Shown here one piece after another: positions 1-6,700 of a stretch of 10,390 bases of DNA. A model generated the notes under the pieces. That model was not told the DNA's origin, ran no database searches, and was given only the letters and a program-made list of their open reading frames with translations. A program made the position numbers and the translations under genes. Numbering within the stretch: position 1 is the first letter of the stretch; each line of letters starts with the position of its first letter. Origin of the DNA: an uncultured Lachnospiraceae bacterium (GTDB taxonomy: Bacteria; Bacillota; Clostridia; Lachnospirales; Lachnospiraceae); contig CAMNFX010000031.1 in NCBI GenBank assembly GCA_946537585.1, positions 1 to 10,390 of the forward strand, read 5' to 3'.

Positions 1-1535
1 ACGCTTTCTGCGACAGGGCCTTCGCTCGGACCCGTGGTCTGGAAGCTCTCGCCCGGATGCTCGGAAAAGCAGTTCAAGTTGAGGCAGTCGTTCCAGTCGG
101 CACGCCCGATGAGTGGAAGATCATGCGGGCCAAGGTGAGTTGCAGTGTAGTTAAAGCTCCTTCTTAAGTGCTCCATAAGAGGCTCTGCGAGAGAGGAGTC
201 GTTATCGAAATCCACCATCTCATCGAGGATGCTGTAATCCCCGGTCTCTCTGAGGTAGGCGTCCGTTCCTGCGATCAGCCACAGAGGATCATCGTTAAAG
301 CCGCTTCCGATATCGAGATTGCCCTTCTTGGTAAGAGGCTGGTACTGATGGTAGGCGCTTCCGTCCGGGAACTGGGTGGCTGCGATATCGAGGATACGTT
401 CTCTCGCACGGTCCGGAATGATATGTACGAAGCCGAGGAGGTCCTGGCAGGAATCCCGGAAGCCCATGCCGCGGCCCATGCCGCTTTCATAATAGCTTGC
501 GGAGCGGCTCATGTTGAAGGTGACCATACACTGATACTGGTGCCAGATGTTGACCATGCGGTTTAAGCGTTCATCCCCGGACCCGATCGAGAAGGTGGAG
601 AGGAGGCCGTTCCAGTAATCCTTAAGCTCTGCAAATGCCTTGTCAAATGCCGCATCATCCGGATAGCGGGCGATCATTTCCTTCGCTCTTTTCTTGTTGA
701 TCACGCCCGGTGCTTCCCATTTTTCATCGACAGGATTTTCGATGTATCCAAGGCCGAAGATCAGGTCCGTGCTTTCTCCTGCGGAGAGGGCAAGGTCAAA
801 CTGCTGTGCTGCGACAGGCTGCCAGCCGTGGGCAATGCTTCCGGTGCAGCCGGCTCCGAAGACGGCTTTAGGATGTGCGGGGCCGCCGTATACGCCCATA
901 AAAGCATCCCGGGAGGTATCAAAGCCGTCCGGCATGCGGTTTGCCCAGAACACGGCATAGTGATCCCGGCGTTCACGGTATTCGGTCTTATGGTAAATGG
1001 CGGCGCCGTCTACCTCGACCTCGCCGGTCGAGTAGTTTCGCTGGAAGTTCGAACCGTCCTCCAGGGCGTCCCAGAGACAGAACTCAATATAGGGGAAGAC
1101 GCTTAAATGCTTTTCCCCGGAACCTTCATTTGTTATCTTTACACGCATCAGAAGACAGGTGTCTCCCTTCGGGACAAAGAGCTCCTGTGTAACGCGTACA
1201 TCATCCTTACAGCCTTCAATGATGCTGTAGCCGAGGCCGTGCCGGCAGCTGTAGGAGTCAAGCTCCGTCTGCACCGGCTGCCAGCCGGGATTCCAGACCG
1301 TATCCCCATCCTTAATATAAATACGGAAGCCCTCCTGATCGAGCGGGCTGTTATTGTACCGGTAGCGCGTGATGCGGCGGAGCCTTGCGTCCCGGTAAAA
1401 GCTGTAGCCTCCCGCAGTGTTGCTTAAGAGAGTGAAAAAGTCCTCCGATCCGAGATAGTTGATCCAGGGCAGAGGAGTACGCGGCGTCGTGATCACGTAC
1501 TCGCGCCGTTCATCGTCAAAATGTCCGAACTTCAT
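1..1535 (-). CDS. cbpA: Cellobiose phosphorylase, GH94 (partial; C-terminus beyond left edge)
   Basis: Catalyses reversible phosphorolysis of cellobiose to alpha-D-glucose 1-phosphate and D-glucose in the cytoplasm, saving one ATP per disaccharide. I translated the minus strand by hand: 511 codons are open from ATG at 1535-1533 to the window edge, out of roughly 800 for the family. The N-terminus ([20 protein letters not shown], then PWINYLG and [20 protein letters not shown]) is typical of cellobiose phosphorylases. GRGMGFRDS places R355 and D361, and ADWNDC places the presumed catalytic acid at D483. All three sit 7 residues before R362, D368 and D490 of the Cellvibrio gilvus enzyme as I recall its numbering. 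The start is fixed by AGGAGGA at 1547-1541. The gene diverges from the lacI/transporter genes, so their shared intergenic region probably controls both. No signal peptide is seen. Cellodextrin phosphorylase is the main alternative but fits the N-terminus less well; the missing C-terminal half would settle it. Confidence 0.94.
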   Translation of the reverse strand, partial: MKFGHFDDERREYVITTPRTPLPWINYLGSEDFFTLLSNTAGGYSFYRDARLRRITRYRYNNSPLDQEGFRIYIKDGDTVWNPGWQPVQTELDSYSCRHGLGYSIIEGCKDDVRVTQELFVPKGDTCLLMRVKITNEGSGEKHLSVFPYIEFCLWDALEDGSNFQRNYSTGEVEVDGAAIYHKTEYRERRDHYAVFWANRMPDGFDTSRDAFMGVYGGPAHPKAVFGAGCTGSIAHGWQPVAAQQFDLALSAGESTDLIFGLGYIENPVDEKWEAPGVINKKRAKEMIARYPDDAAFDKAFAELKDYWNGLLSTFSIGSGDERLNRMVNIWHQYQCMVTFNMSRSASYYESGMGRGMGFRDSCQDLLGFVHIIPDRARERILDIAATQFPDGSAYHQYQPLTKKGNLDIGSGFNDDPLWLIAGTDAYLRETGDYSILDEMVDFDNDSSLAEPLMEHLRRSFNYTATHLGPHDLPLIGRADWNDCLNLNCFSEHPGESFQTTGPSEGPVAES

Positions 1536-1561
1536 AGGATTCCTCCTGATTATAGAAATAA

Positions 1562-1582
1562 GCCGGCAAGGTACTTGCTGGC
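1562..1582. promoter_or_regulatory. Near-perfect 21-bp inverted repeat upstream of the phosphorylase
   Basis: Arms GCCGGCAAG and CTTGCTGGC flank a 3-nt centre GTA. Every arm position pairs if one G.T wobble is allowed, as read on the plus strand. It lies 27 bp before the phosphorylase start, in its presumed 5' leader. It could be a LacI-family operator or an RNA hairpin. The 8-mer GCCGGCAA occurs again at 1939-1946, directly against the lacI start codon, which would fit a shared half-site. The function is inferred only. Confidence 0.35.
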
Positions 1583-1605
1583 GATTGACTTGGATTGAAT
1601 AGCTT

Positions 1606-1701
1606 AGGAAACCGTGTCTCACTTAAGAGCAGTTCGCCACGTATACGTGAAAGTGACACTTGAGCTGTGTCTGTAACTTGCTCACGTTGACTTTCACAGT
1701 A
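1606..1701 (+). repeat. 96-nt structured intergenic repeat, copy A
   Basis: Aligns without any indel to 7774-7869 (72 of 96 identical by hand count; about 83% over the last 70 nt). It starts with AGGAAACC. It contains the 12-bp perfect palindrome CACGTATACGTG (1638-1649). Arms TGAAAGT (1648-1654) and ACTTTCA (1690-1696) can pair around a smaller GAGC/GCTC stem (1662-1665 with 1680-1683). No ribosome binding site or sensible reading frame is apparent. It lies between the divergent phosphorylase and lacI genes, so its transcribed strand is unknown. The plus label follows the copy next to rpe. It could be a small RNA, a leader element or an ERIC-like intergenic repeat. Confidence 0.7.
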
Positions 1702-1946
1702 ATCGTTTAAGTTAATCTTTAGTATATAAAGTAGACTATTTCAGCGAAAATTACAACCTGTATTTTCTGCTTTTGCGAAGTTAAACAAAAATAGAACACG
1801 AAAATTGTATATAATTTACGAAAATATGGGTATGACAAATAAATATATGCACAATATCTTGCAAAACGAAAATCTTTGTGATAGATTTGAGACAGCGAAA
1901 ACGATTAAGGTTAGTACGTGATGAATCTTGAAAGGGGCGCCGGCAA
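1702..1946 (+). promoter_or_regulatory. lacI upstream region: candidate promoter and CGAAAA boxes
   Basis: This AT-rich stretch holds no gene. The best promoter is TTGCAA (1859-1864), 17 bp, TAGATT (1882-1887), with an extended -10 TG at 1879-1880. That predicts transcription from about 1894. CGAAAAT occurs at 1745-1751, 1799-1805, 1819-1825 and 1867-1873, and CGAAAAC at 1896-1902. The fourth box lies in the promoter spacer and the fifth near the predicted start. CAGCGAAAA is an exact 9-mer repeat at 1742-1750 and 1893-1901. Weak catabolite-operator-like cores centred on CG are at 1698-1711 and 1895-1908. The ribosome site is AAAGGGG at 1931-1937. A TATAAT at 1810-1815 lacks a -35 partner. 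All regulatory roles are inferred. Confidence 0.45.
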
Positions 1947-2960
1947 ATGGTTTCTCTGAAGGATATCGCAAGAGAATGCGGAGTATCCATAGCAACAGTC
2001 AGTAAGGCACTGAACGGGCATAAGGATATCAGTGAGGCAACGAAGGAACGGATCCTGGCCCGGGCCAAGGAGCTTGGCTACATGACCAATGCGGCAGCCA
2101 GGGCACTGAAGACCAACCGCACTCACAACATCGGAGTCCTTTTCGTTGATCCGCAGCACGGCGGACTGGCGCATGAGTTTTTCTCCTCCGTTTTAGACGG
2201 CATCCGTCAGGAGGCAGAGGAGAGAAATTACGACATTACCTTCATCAACAGCAGCGTAGGAACGCATACCAGCACTTACCTGCAGCACTGCCTCTACCGC
2301 GGTGTGGACGGCGTGGTGATCGCCTCGGCGGATTTCACGGAACCGATGGTCCAGGAGCTCATCAATTATACGGTGCTCCCGGTCGTGACCATCGACCACA
2401 TGTTCAACGGACATGTCTCCGTGATGTCGGACAACATCACCGGCATGAATGATCTCACCAGATACGTACTGAAGAGAGGACACCGGAAGCTGGCACTGAT
2501 CCACGGCGAGAAGACGACGGTCACTATGGGACGCCTGGCAGGCTTCCACAGGGCATGCGAGGAGTACGGCGTCTCGGTAAATGACAAGATGATCTTTGAA
2601 GGCATCTATCATGATCCCGAAACCTGCTATGAGATCACGAAGAAGATCCTCTCCATGAAAAACCGTCCGAGCTGCATCTTCTTCCCGGATGACTACTCCT
2701 ACCTTGGAGGCATGAAGGCGATCGCGGAAGCGGGGCTGAAAGTTCCTGAGGATATCTCGGCAGTCGGCTACGACGGCATTCCGATCTCAAGGGTTTTAAG
2801 CCCGGTCCTTACGACCTGGCGGCAGAGCACGACGGAGATGGGAAAGACCGCAGCGGCGAGACTGATCGAACAGATCGACCATCCGAAGACATCGATCCTG
2901 GACCGGGTCATCATCAGCGGGACACTGCAGGAAGGCGCATCAGTCGCGGATATTTCATAA
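1947..2960 (+). CDS. LacI-family transcriptional regulator
   Basis: DNA-binding sugar-responsive regulator of 337 residues, the normal family length. The N-terminal helix-turn-helix and hinge helix occupy roughly residues 3-60 (SLKDIARECGVSIATVSKAL, then ISEATKERILARAKELGY and AAARALKTNRT). The rest is a periplasmic-binding-protein-like effector domain, starting at NIGVLFVD, with a typical VPEDISAVGYDG strand-loop near residues 268-279 and the usual TTWRQ segment after it. The gene lies between the divergent phosphorylase and the sugar ABC transporter and is followed by the transporter in the same direction, so it very probably senses the imported beta-glucoside (cellobiose or cellodextrin) and controls both sides. 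It is more likely a local repressor than the global regulator CcpA, because of its context. The exact ligand cannot be read from sequence. Start ATG follows AAAGGGG with a slightly long spacing. Confidence 0.96.
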   Translation: MVSLKDIARECGVSIATVSKALNGHKDISEATKERILARAKELGYMTNAAARALKTNRTHNIGVLFVDPQHGGLAHEFFSSVLDGIRQEAEERNYDITFINSSVGTHTSTYLQHCLYRGVDGVVIASADFTEPMVQELINYTVLPVVTIDHMFNGHVSVMSDNITGMNDLTRYVLKRGHRKLALIHGEKTTVTMGRLAGFHRACEEYGVSVNDKMIFEGIYHDPETCYEITKKILSMKNRPSCIFFPDDYSYLGGMKAIAEAGLKVPEDISAVGYDGIPISRVLSPVLTTWRQSTTEMGKTAAARLIEQIDHPKTSILDRVIISGTLQEGASVADIS

Positions 2961-2962
2961 GT

Positions 2963-2986
2963 TTATCGGCGGGGCGACCCGCATAA
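2963..2986 (+). other. Small GNRA-capped hairpin between lacI and the binding-protein gene
   Basis: GCGGG (2969-2973) and CCCGC (2978-2982) form a 5-bp stem closed by the GNRA-type tetraloop GCGA. TTAT before and ATAA after can extend it past a small bulge. It begins just after the lacI stop codon. No T-run follows, so it is not a classical terminator. It may pause polymerase, or define a processed 5' end for the abundant binding-protein mRNA. I see no convincing promoter in the 87-bp gap (2961-3047), so read-through from lacI is possible. Confidence 0.35.
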
Positions 2987-3047
2987 GGATAAGTAAGAAA
3001 AGCAAAAGATACATTCACAGTAAAGTTTTATCAGGAGGAAAGTTCTT

Positions 3048-4469
3048 ATGAAGAAAAAGCTTACAGCAATTCTCACAGCATCCGCCATGGTAGCAGCTCT
3101 GTGCGCATGCGGCGGCTCTCAGCCTGCAGCTACTACTGCAGCTCCGGCTGAGACTCCGGCAGCGACCGAAGCTCCGGCAACCGAGGCTCCCGCAGCTGAG
3201 ACTGAGGCAGCGGCAGAGACTGAAGCAGCCGAGACAGAAGCTGCAGCAGAAGAGAGCAGCGAAGGCAAGGTATTCAACATCTACGCCTGGAATGAAGAGT
3301 TCAAGGGATTCTTCGAGAAGTATTACAAGGTTCCGGACGGCGTGACCGTCAACTGGATCATCACCCCGAGCGACAACGGCGCTTACCAGCAGAAGCTCGA
3401 TGAGGCTCTTCTCAATCAGGAGAATGCCGCAGATGATGACAAGGTCGATATGTTCCTTGCAGAGGCTGACTACATTCTGAAGTATGCAGGCTCCGATGCT
3501 ACCCAGGATATCACCAAGATCGGTGTGACTGATTTCTCCAACACCTACAACTACACCGTACAGGCTGCTTCCGATGCAAACGGCGTTGTCAAGGGCGTTT
3601 CCTTCCAGTGCTGCCCGTCAGCTCTGATCTACCGCCGCTCCATCGCTGAGGACGTTCTCGGAACCTCTGAGCCGGATGAAGTCCAGGCTAAGCTTGACAG
3701 CTGGGAGAAGTTCAATGCAGTCGCAGCTGACGCTAAGGCAAAGGGCTACTACATGACCCCGTCCTTCGCAGAGACCTATCGTGTATTCTCCAACAACTGC
3801 ACCACTCCGTGGGTAGACGCAGACAACAACCTGCAGTTCGATCCGCAGATCGAGGCATGGATGGATCAGACCGATGAGTTCATTAAGAACGGGTACACCC
3901 TGACCGCAGGTATCTGGGACGATGAGAAGAACGCTCAGATGTTCGCAGACGGCAAGACAATGTGCTTCTTCGGCCCGGCATGGTACTTCAACTTCTGCAT
4001 GGGCAATGCACAGGATCCCGAAAAAGGATGCTCCGGCGACTGGGCAATCACCGAAGGTCCGGCAGCTCACTTCTGGGGCGGCACATGGCTGATGGCTCCT
4101 GCAGGCACCGACAACCCGACTATGCTTGCTGACATCATGAACACCTTCATCAATGATGAGGAAGTCTGCTCCGCACTCGTAGAGAACGAGGCACAGTTCT
4201 CCAACAACCAGGCAGTCAACGCTAAGTTCGCAGCTGATGAGAGCTACGGCAACGAGTTCCTCGGCGGACAGAACGATGTAGCAGTATTCTCCGCTATGAC
4301 CGACAACATCGTCTGGGAGAACCACACCATCTACGATCAGCTGCTGAACGAGGGTCTGCAGAACCAGATGCAGGAGTACTACAAGGGCTCTGTCGACAAG
4401 GAGACCGCTCTGAAGAACTTCTACAACTACGTAAACGAGACCTATCCGGCTATCGTTACTCCGCAGTAA
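3048..4469 (+). CDS. Sugar ABC transporter substrate-binding lipoprotein (CUT1)
   Basis: Extracytoplasmic solute-binding protein of 473 residues that captures an oligosaccharide and delivers it to the two permeases encoded next. Residues 1-20 are a lipoprotein signal peptide (KKK, then a hydrophobic stretch) ending in LCAC, so C21 is the likely lipidated residue. Residues 24-73 are a low-complexity Ala/Thr/Glu/Pro linker that lifts the binding domain off the membrane. The mature domain starts near KVFNIYAWNEEF and looks like family 1 solute-binding proteins, with a Trp/aromatic-rich ligand region (GPAWYFNF, HFWGGTWLMAP) suited to stacking on sugar rings. Strong AGGAGG at 3033-3038 sets the start. 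Context with cellobiose phosphorylase suggests cellobiose or cellodextrins as ligand. Related beta-glucosides or glucomannan-derived oligomers remain possible. Codon use is strongly biased to C-ending codons, as in very highly expressed genes. Confidence 0.94.
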   Translation: MKKKLTAILTASAMVAALCACGGSQPAATTAAPAETPAATEAPATEAPAAETEAAAETEAAETEAAAEESSEGKVFNIYAWNEEFKGFFEKYYKVPDGVTVNWIITPSDNGAYQQKLDEALLNQENAADDDKVDMFLAEADYILKYAGSDATQDITKIGVTDFSNTYNYTVQAASDANGVVKGVSFQCCPSALIYRRSIAEDVLGTSEPDEVQAKLDSWEKFNAVAADAKAKGYYMTPSFAETYRVFSNNCTTPWVDADNNLQFDPQIEAWMDQTDEFIKNGYTLTAGIWDDEKNAQMFADGKTMCFFGPAWYFNFCMGNAQDPEKGCSGDWAITEGPAAHFWGGTWLMAPAGTDNPTMLADIMNTFINDEEVCSALVENEAQFSNNQAVNAKFAADESYGNEFLGGQNDVAVFSAMTDNIVWENHTIYDQLLNEGLQNQMQEYYKGSVDKETALKNFYNYVNETYPAIVTPQ

Positions 4470-4512
4470 GGAAAGAAGTCCGAAACTGATACAATCTGAT
4501 GATTTACGCTCG

Positions 4513-4542
4513 CTGGGGCAAGGCATACATGCCTTGCCCCGG
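4513..4542 (+). terminator. Strong stem-loop after the binding-protein gene (partial terminator or mRNA stabiliser)
   Basis: GGGGCAAGGC (4515-4524) and GCCTTGCCCC (4531-4540) pair perfectly around the loop ATACAT. One C-G pair and one T.G wobble extend the stem to 12 bp. It sits about 45 nt past the stop codon and is followed by GGTTTTGC, a short and poor T-run. In CUT1 operons such a structure commonly lets the binding protein be made in excess over the permeases, by partial termination or by protecting the 3' end. That role is inferred here. Confidence 0.65.
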
Positions 4543-4581
4543 TTTTGCTAAAAGGGTAAGGATCCGTAACGGCCGGTCTTG

Positions 4582-4645
4582 CTGCCGTTTGCGGGAAGTG
4601 AACAGCAAAAGGCATAAGGAACTGCTGATTTCCCGGAAACCGCAG
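4582..4645 (+). other. Second long imperfect stem-loop before the permease genes
   Basis: The arms 4582-4597 and 4630-4645 pair at 14 of 16 positions (key blocks CGGGAA with TTCCCG, and GTTT with AAAC). Inside, CAGC (4603-4606) can pair with GCTG (4624-4627). The 207-bp gap between the binding-protein and permease genes is thus almost filled by two consecutive structures. The short open frame across it (4499-4684) has no ribosome site and is rejected. Likely an mRNA processing or stability element; no known family is recognised. Confidence 0.45.
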
Positions 4646-4676
4646 GAAACAGGCCAGTACAAGATGGAGAGCAATC

Positions 4677-5639
4677 ATGAGTAAGGAAGAAAAAGTTCTG
4701 AAAAAGAAGAGCCCGAGAAACGCGAAATGGGGATACATTTTCATCATACCGTTTTTTGCGGCGTACATCTGCTGCACTTTGATCCCGCAGCTGATGACCT
4801 TTTACAACAGTCTGTTTATGAACTACCGCGACGGACTGACGCAGGTGGGGCCGAAGTTCGTAGGCCTGCAGAATTTTGTAAAGCTGTTCAGCCCGGATAA
4901 TTCCGGAACCATCGGAATACTCAAGTATTTCGGAAACACCATTATCCTCTGGCTGATGGGCGCGATCCCGCAGATCGTGGTCGCAATGCTGCTGGCGGTG
5001 TTCTTCACCAGCTACCGCCTGAATATCAAGGGACAGCAGTTCTTTAAGACCGTGATCTATATGCCGAACCTGATCATGGCTTCCGCGTTCTCCATGCTGT
5101 TCTTTACACTGTTCTCCCCGGTAGGCCCGGTGAACCAGCTCCTGCTTGGCGCCGGATGGGTCGACAAGGCCGTGGACTTTTTAAACATCAAGATCAGCGT
5201 TCGTGTCCTGATCTCCCTCATGAACTTCCTGATGTGGTTCGGTAATACGACCATCCTCCTGATGGCAGGTATCCAGGGCATCGATCAGAGCCTCTTTGAC
5301 GCGGCCATGGTTGACGGCGCATCCTCCACACAGACCTTCTTCCGTGTGACACTGCCGCTGCTTCGGCCGATCCTGATCTACACCGTGATCACAGCGATGA
5401 TCGGCGGCATCCAGATGTTCGATGTACCGCAGATCCTGACGAAGGGCATCGGCATGCCGAACCGAACTTCGATGACCGTCGTCATGTACTTAAACAACTA
5501 TCTGACGACCAGCAAGAACTACGGCATGGCCGGCGCGGTAAGCGTGGTGCTCTTCATCATTTCCGCAGCCCTGAGCCTCGTCGTTTACAGCTCGCTGTCA
5601 CGCCAGTACAAAAAGCCCGCCAGGCATCGTAAGTACTAA
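4677..5639 (+). CDS. Sugar ABC transporter permease, CUT1 MalF/MsmF-type
   Basis: Inner-membrane permease subunit of 320 residues, one half of the heterodimeric channel. A basic cytoplasmic N-terminus (KVLKKKSPRNAKW) leads into TM1 (YIFIIPFFAAYICCTLIPQL), and about six membrane segments follow. The cytoplasmic EAA loop that docks on the ATPase is at about residues 207-232: DAAMVDGASS, then LP at 226-227 and LLRP. LKYFGNTIILW precedes the second segment, as in MalF relatives. No ATPase gene lies in the locus, so a shared MsmK/MsmX-type ATPase elsewhere is expected. The start ATG follows a modest GGAGAG rather than the full AGGAGG of its neighbours, consistent with lower expression than the binding protein. 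The partner gene begins 17 nt after the stop. Confidence 0.96.
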   Translation: MSKEEKVLKKKSPRNAKWGYIFIIPFFAAYICCTLIPQLMTFYNSLFMNYRDGLTQVGPKFVGLQNFVKLFSPDNSGTIGILKYFGNTIILWLMGAIPQIVVAMLLAVFFTSYRLNIKGQQFFKTVIYMPNLIMASAFSMLFFTLFSPVGPVNQLLLGAGWVDKAVDFLNIKISVRVLISLMNFLMWFGNTTILLMAGIQGIDQSLFDAAMVDGASSTQTFFRVTLPLLRPILIYTVITAMIGGIQMFDVPQILTKGIGMPNRTSMTVVMYLNNYLTTSKNYGMAGAVSVVLFIISAALSLVVYSSLSRQYKKPARHRKY

Positions 5640-5656
5640 GGAAGGAGGAAAGGAAA

Positions 5657-6523
5657 ATGAAAAACAACGATCAAAGCGAAAAAGCCCGGATCCATCTTCT
5701 GATGCTCCGCATCCTCGTATATGCGATACTGCTCTTTTTGACCTTCCTCTGCCTGGTCTTCTTCTATATGCTGATCATCAACTCGTCGCGTTCCAACGCG
5801 CAGCTGCAGGCAGGCTTTTCGGCACTGCCGCAGGGGAACTTTATTAAAAACCTGAAGAATGCCTGGACGGATGCATCCATCAATATCCCGCGGGGAATGC
5901 TCAACAGCTTCATCATTGCATCCAGCTGCGCGATCCTCACGACTTACTTTTCGGCACTGACCGCCTACGGCATTCACATCTATGACTTCAAGCTCAAAAA
6001 GCCGGCGTTTCTTTTCATCATGGCCGTCATGATGATCCCGCCGCAGGTCTCCGCCGTCGGTTTCATCCAGCTGATGATGAAGCTGAAGCTGACCAACAAC
6101 TTCCTGCCGCTGATCGTTCCGAGCATCGCGGCGCCGGTCGTATTCTTCTATATGAAGCAGTACATGGAGAGCGTGCTTCCCTATGAGATCGTGGAATCCG
6201 CACGTATCGACGGAGCGGGAGAGTTCCGCATCTTCAACCAGATCGTCCTTCCGATCATGAAGCCGGCCATCGCGGTACAGATGATCTTCTCCTTCGTACA
6301 GTCCTGGAACAACTACTTTATCCCGGCACTTCTGCTTGACAAGGCCGAGATGAAGACCGTCCCGATCATGATCGCGCAGCTTCGTTCCGCCGATTATTCG
6401 AAGTTCGATATGGGCAAGGTCTACATGTTCATCCTGCTGGCGATCCTGCCGGTGCTGATCGTTTACCTGATCCTGTCGAGATTCATCATCAAGGGCGTCA
6501 CCGCGGGCGCGGTCAAGGGCTGA
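5657..6523 (+). CDS. Sugar ABC transporter permease, CUT1 MalG/AraQ-type
   Basis: Second inner-membrane permease subunit, 288 residues, close to the usual 270-300 for MalG-type proteins. TM1 is near residues 14-37 (LVYAILLFLTFLCLVFFYML). The segment LNSFIIASSCAILTTYFSAL matches the conserved start of the transport domain. The EAA loop is at about 180-204 (ESARIDGAGEF, then LP at 198-199 and IMKPA). SWNNYFIPALLL is the characteristic MalG-side motif. The C-terminus VTAGAVKG is the normal end for this family. AAGGAGG at 5642-5648 gives a strong start. The gene is co-transcribed with the upstream permease, and a large stem-loop begins about 25 nt after the stop, marking the probable end of the transporter operon. 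Confidence 0.96.
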   Translation: MKNNDQSEKARIHLLMLRILVYAILLFLTFLCLVFFYMLIINSSRSNAQLQAGFSALPQGNFIKNLKNAWTDASINIPRGMLNSFIIASSCAILTTYFSALTAYGIHIYDFKLKKPAFLFIMAVMMIPPQVSAVGFIQLMMKLKLTNNFLPLIVPSIAAPVVFFYMKQYMESVLPYEIVESARIDGAGEFRIFNQIVLPIMKPAIAVQMIFSFVQSWNNYFIPALLLDKAEMKTVPIMIAQLRSADYSKFDMGKVYMFILLAILPVLIVYLILSRFIIKGVTAGAVKG

Positions 6524-6548
6524 GACATTTTTAACATTGCTGTTTCCT

Positions 6549-6600
6549 GAATCGCAGCGTGGTGTAAACTGTGAAGAGTATCTTACACCACGCTGCATTC
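6549..6600 (+). terminator. Large perfect-arm stem-loop at the end of the transporter operon
   Basis: GCAGCGTGGTGTAA (6554-6567) is perfectly complementary to TTACACCACGCTGC (6583-6596) around a 15-nt loop. Past one bulged C, GAAT (6549-6552) pairs with ATTC (6597-6600), giving an 18-bp stem. It follows the second permease stop by about 25 nt. No T-run follows, so intrinsic termination would be atypical; Rho-dependent termination, 3' end protection or a processing site are alternatives. Confidence 0.6.
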
Positions 6601-6700
6601 GTTATATATGTACCCGGCTGCCGGGCGGCTTATATAGTGTTAAGCTGCTTTAAGAAGAAAGCCGAAGGTTTTCAAAGGATGTAAAAAGAAAGGATGTATA
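6601..6700 (+). promoter_or_regulatory. GH5 upstream region: small palindrome and doubled ribosome-site motif
   Basis: CCCGG (6613-6617) and CCGGG (6621-6625) flank CTG, a short GC-rich inverted repeat between TATATA stretches; it could be an operator. TATAGT at 6633-6638 resembles a -10 box but I find no -35 at the right distance. AAAGGATGTA is repeated exactly at 6674-6683 and 6689-6698; the second copy provides the AAAGGA used by the GH5 start codon at 6701. Promoter assignment is weak. Confidence 0.3.

Noticed and set aside
168..1427. Several plus-strand open frames of 83-132 codons
   Set aside because: They lie antisense to the continuous minus-strand cellobiose phosphorylase frame, whose motifs are unmistakable. 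They lack ribosome sites and recognisable domains.
1606..1701. Insertion-sequence remnant or MITE for the 96-nt repeat
   Set aside because: I find no terminal inverted repeats at the element ends, no flanking target-site duplication and no transposase fragment.
3618..4526. 302-codon minus-strand open frame
   Set aside because: It is the antisense shadow of the strongly codon-biased binding-protein gene. Its composition mirrors that gene and shows no domain.
4499..4684. 61-codon plus-strand open frame between binding protein and permease
   Set aside because: It has no ribosome site, runs through both stem-loops and overlaps the permease start; the RNA structures explain the region better.
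5636..6598. 320-codon minus-strand open frame rich in Asp, Arg, His and Gln
   Set aside because: It is antisense to the second permease, starts inside the stem-loop after it, and shows only the composition expected from reversed membrane-protein codons.
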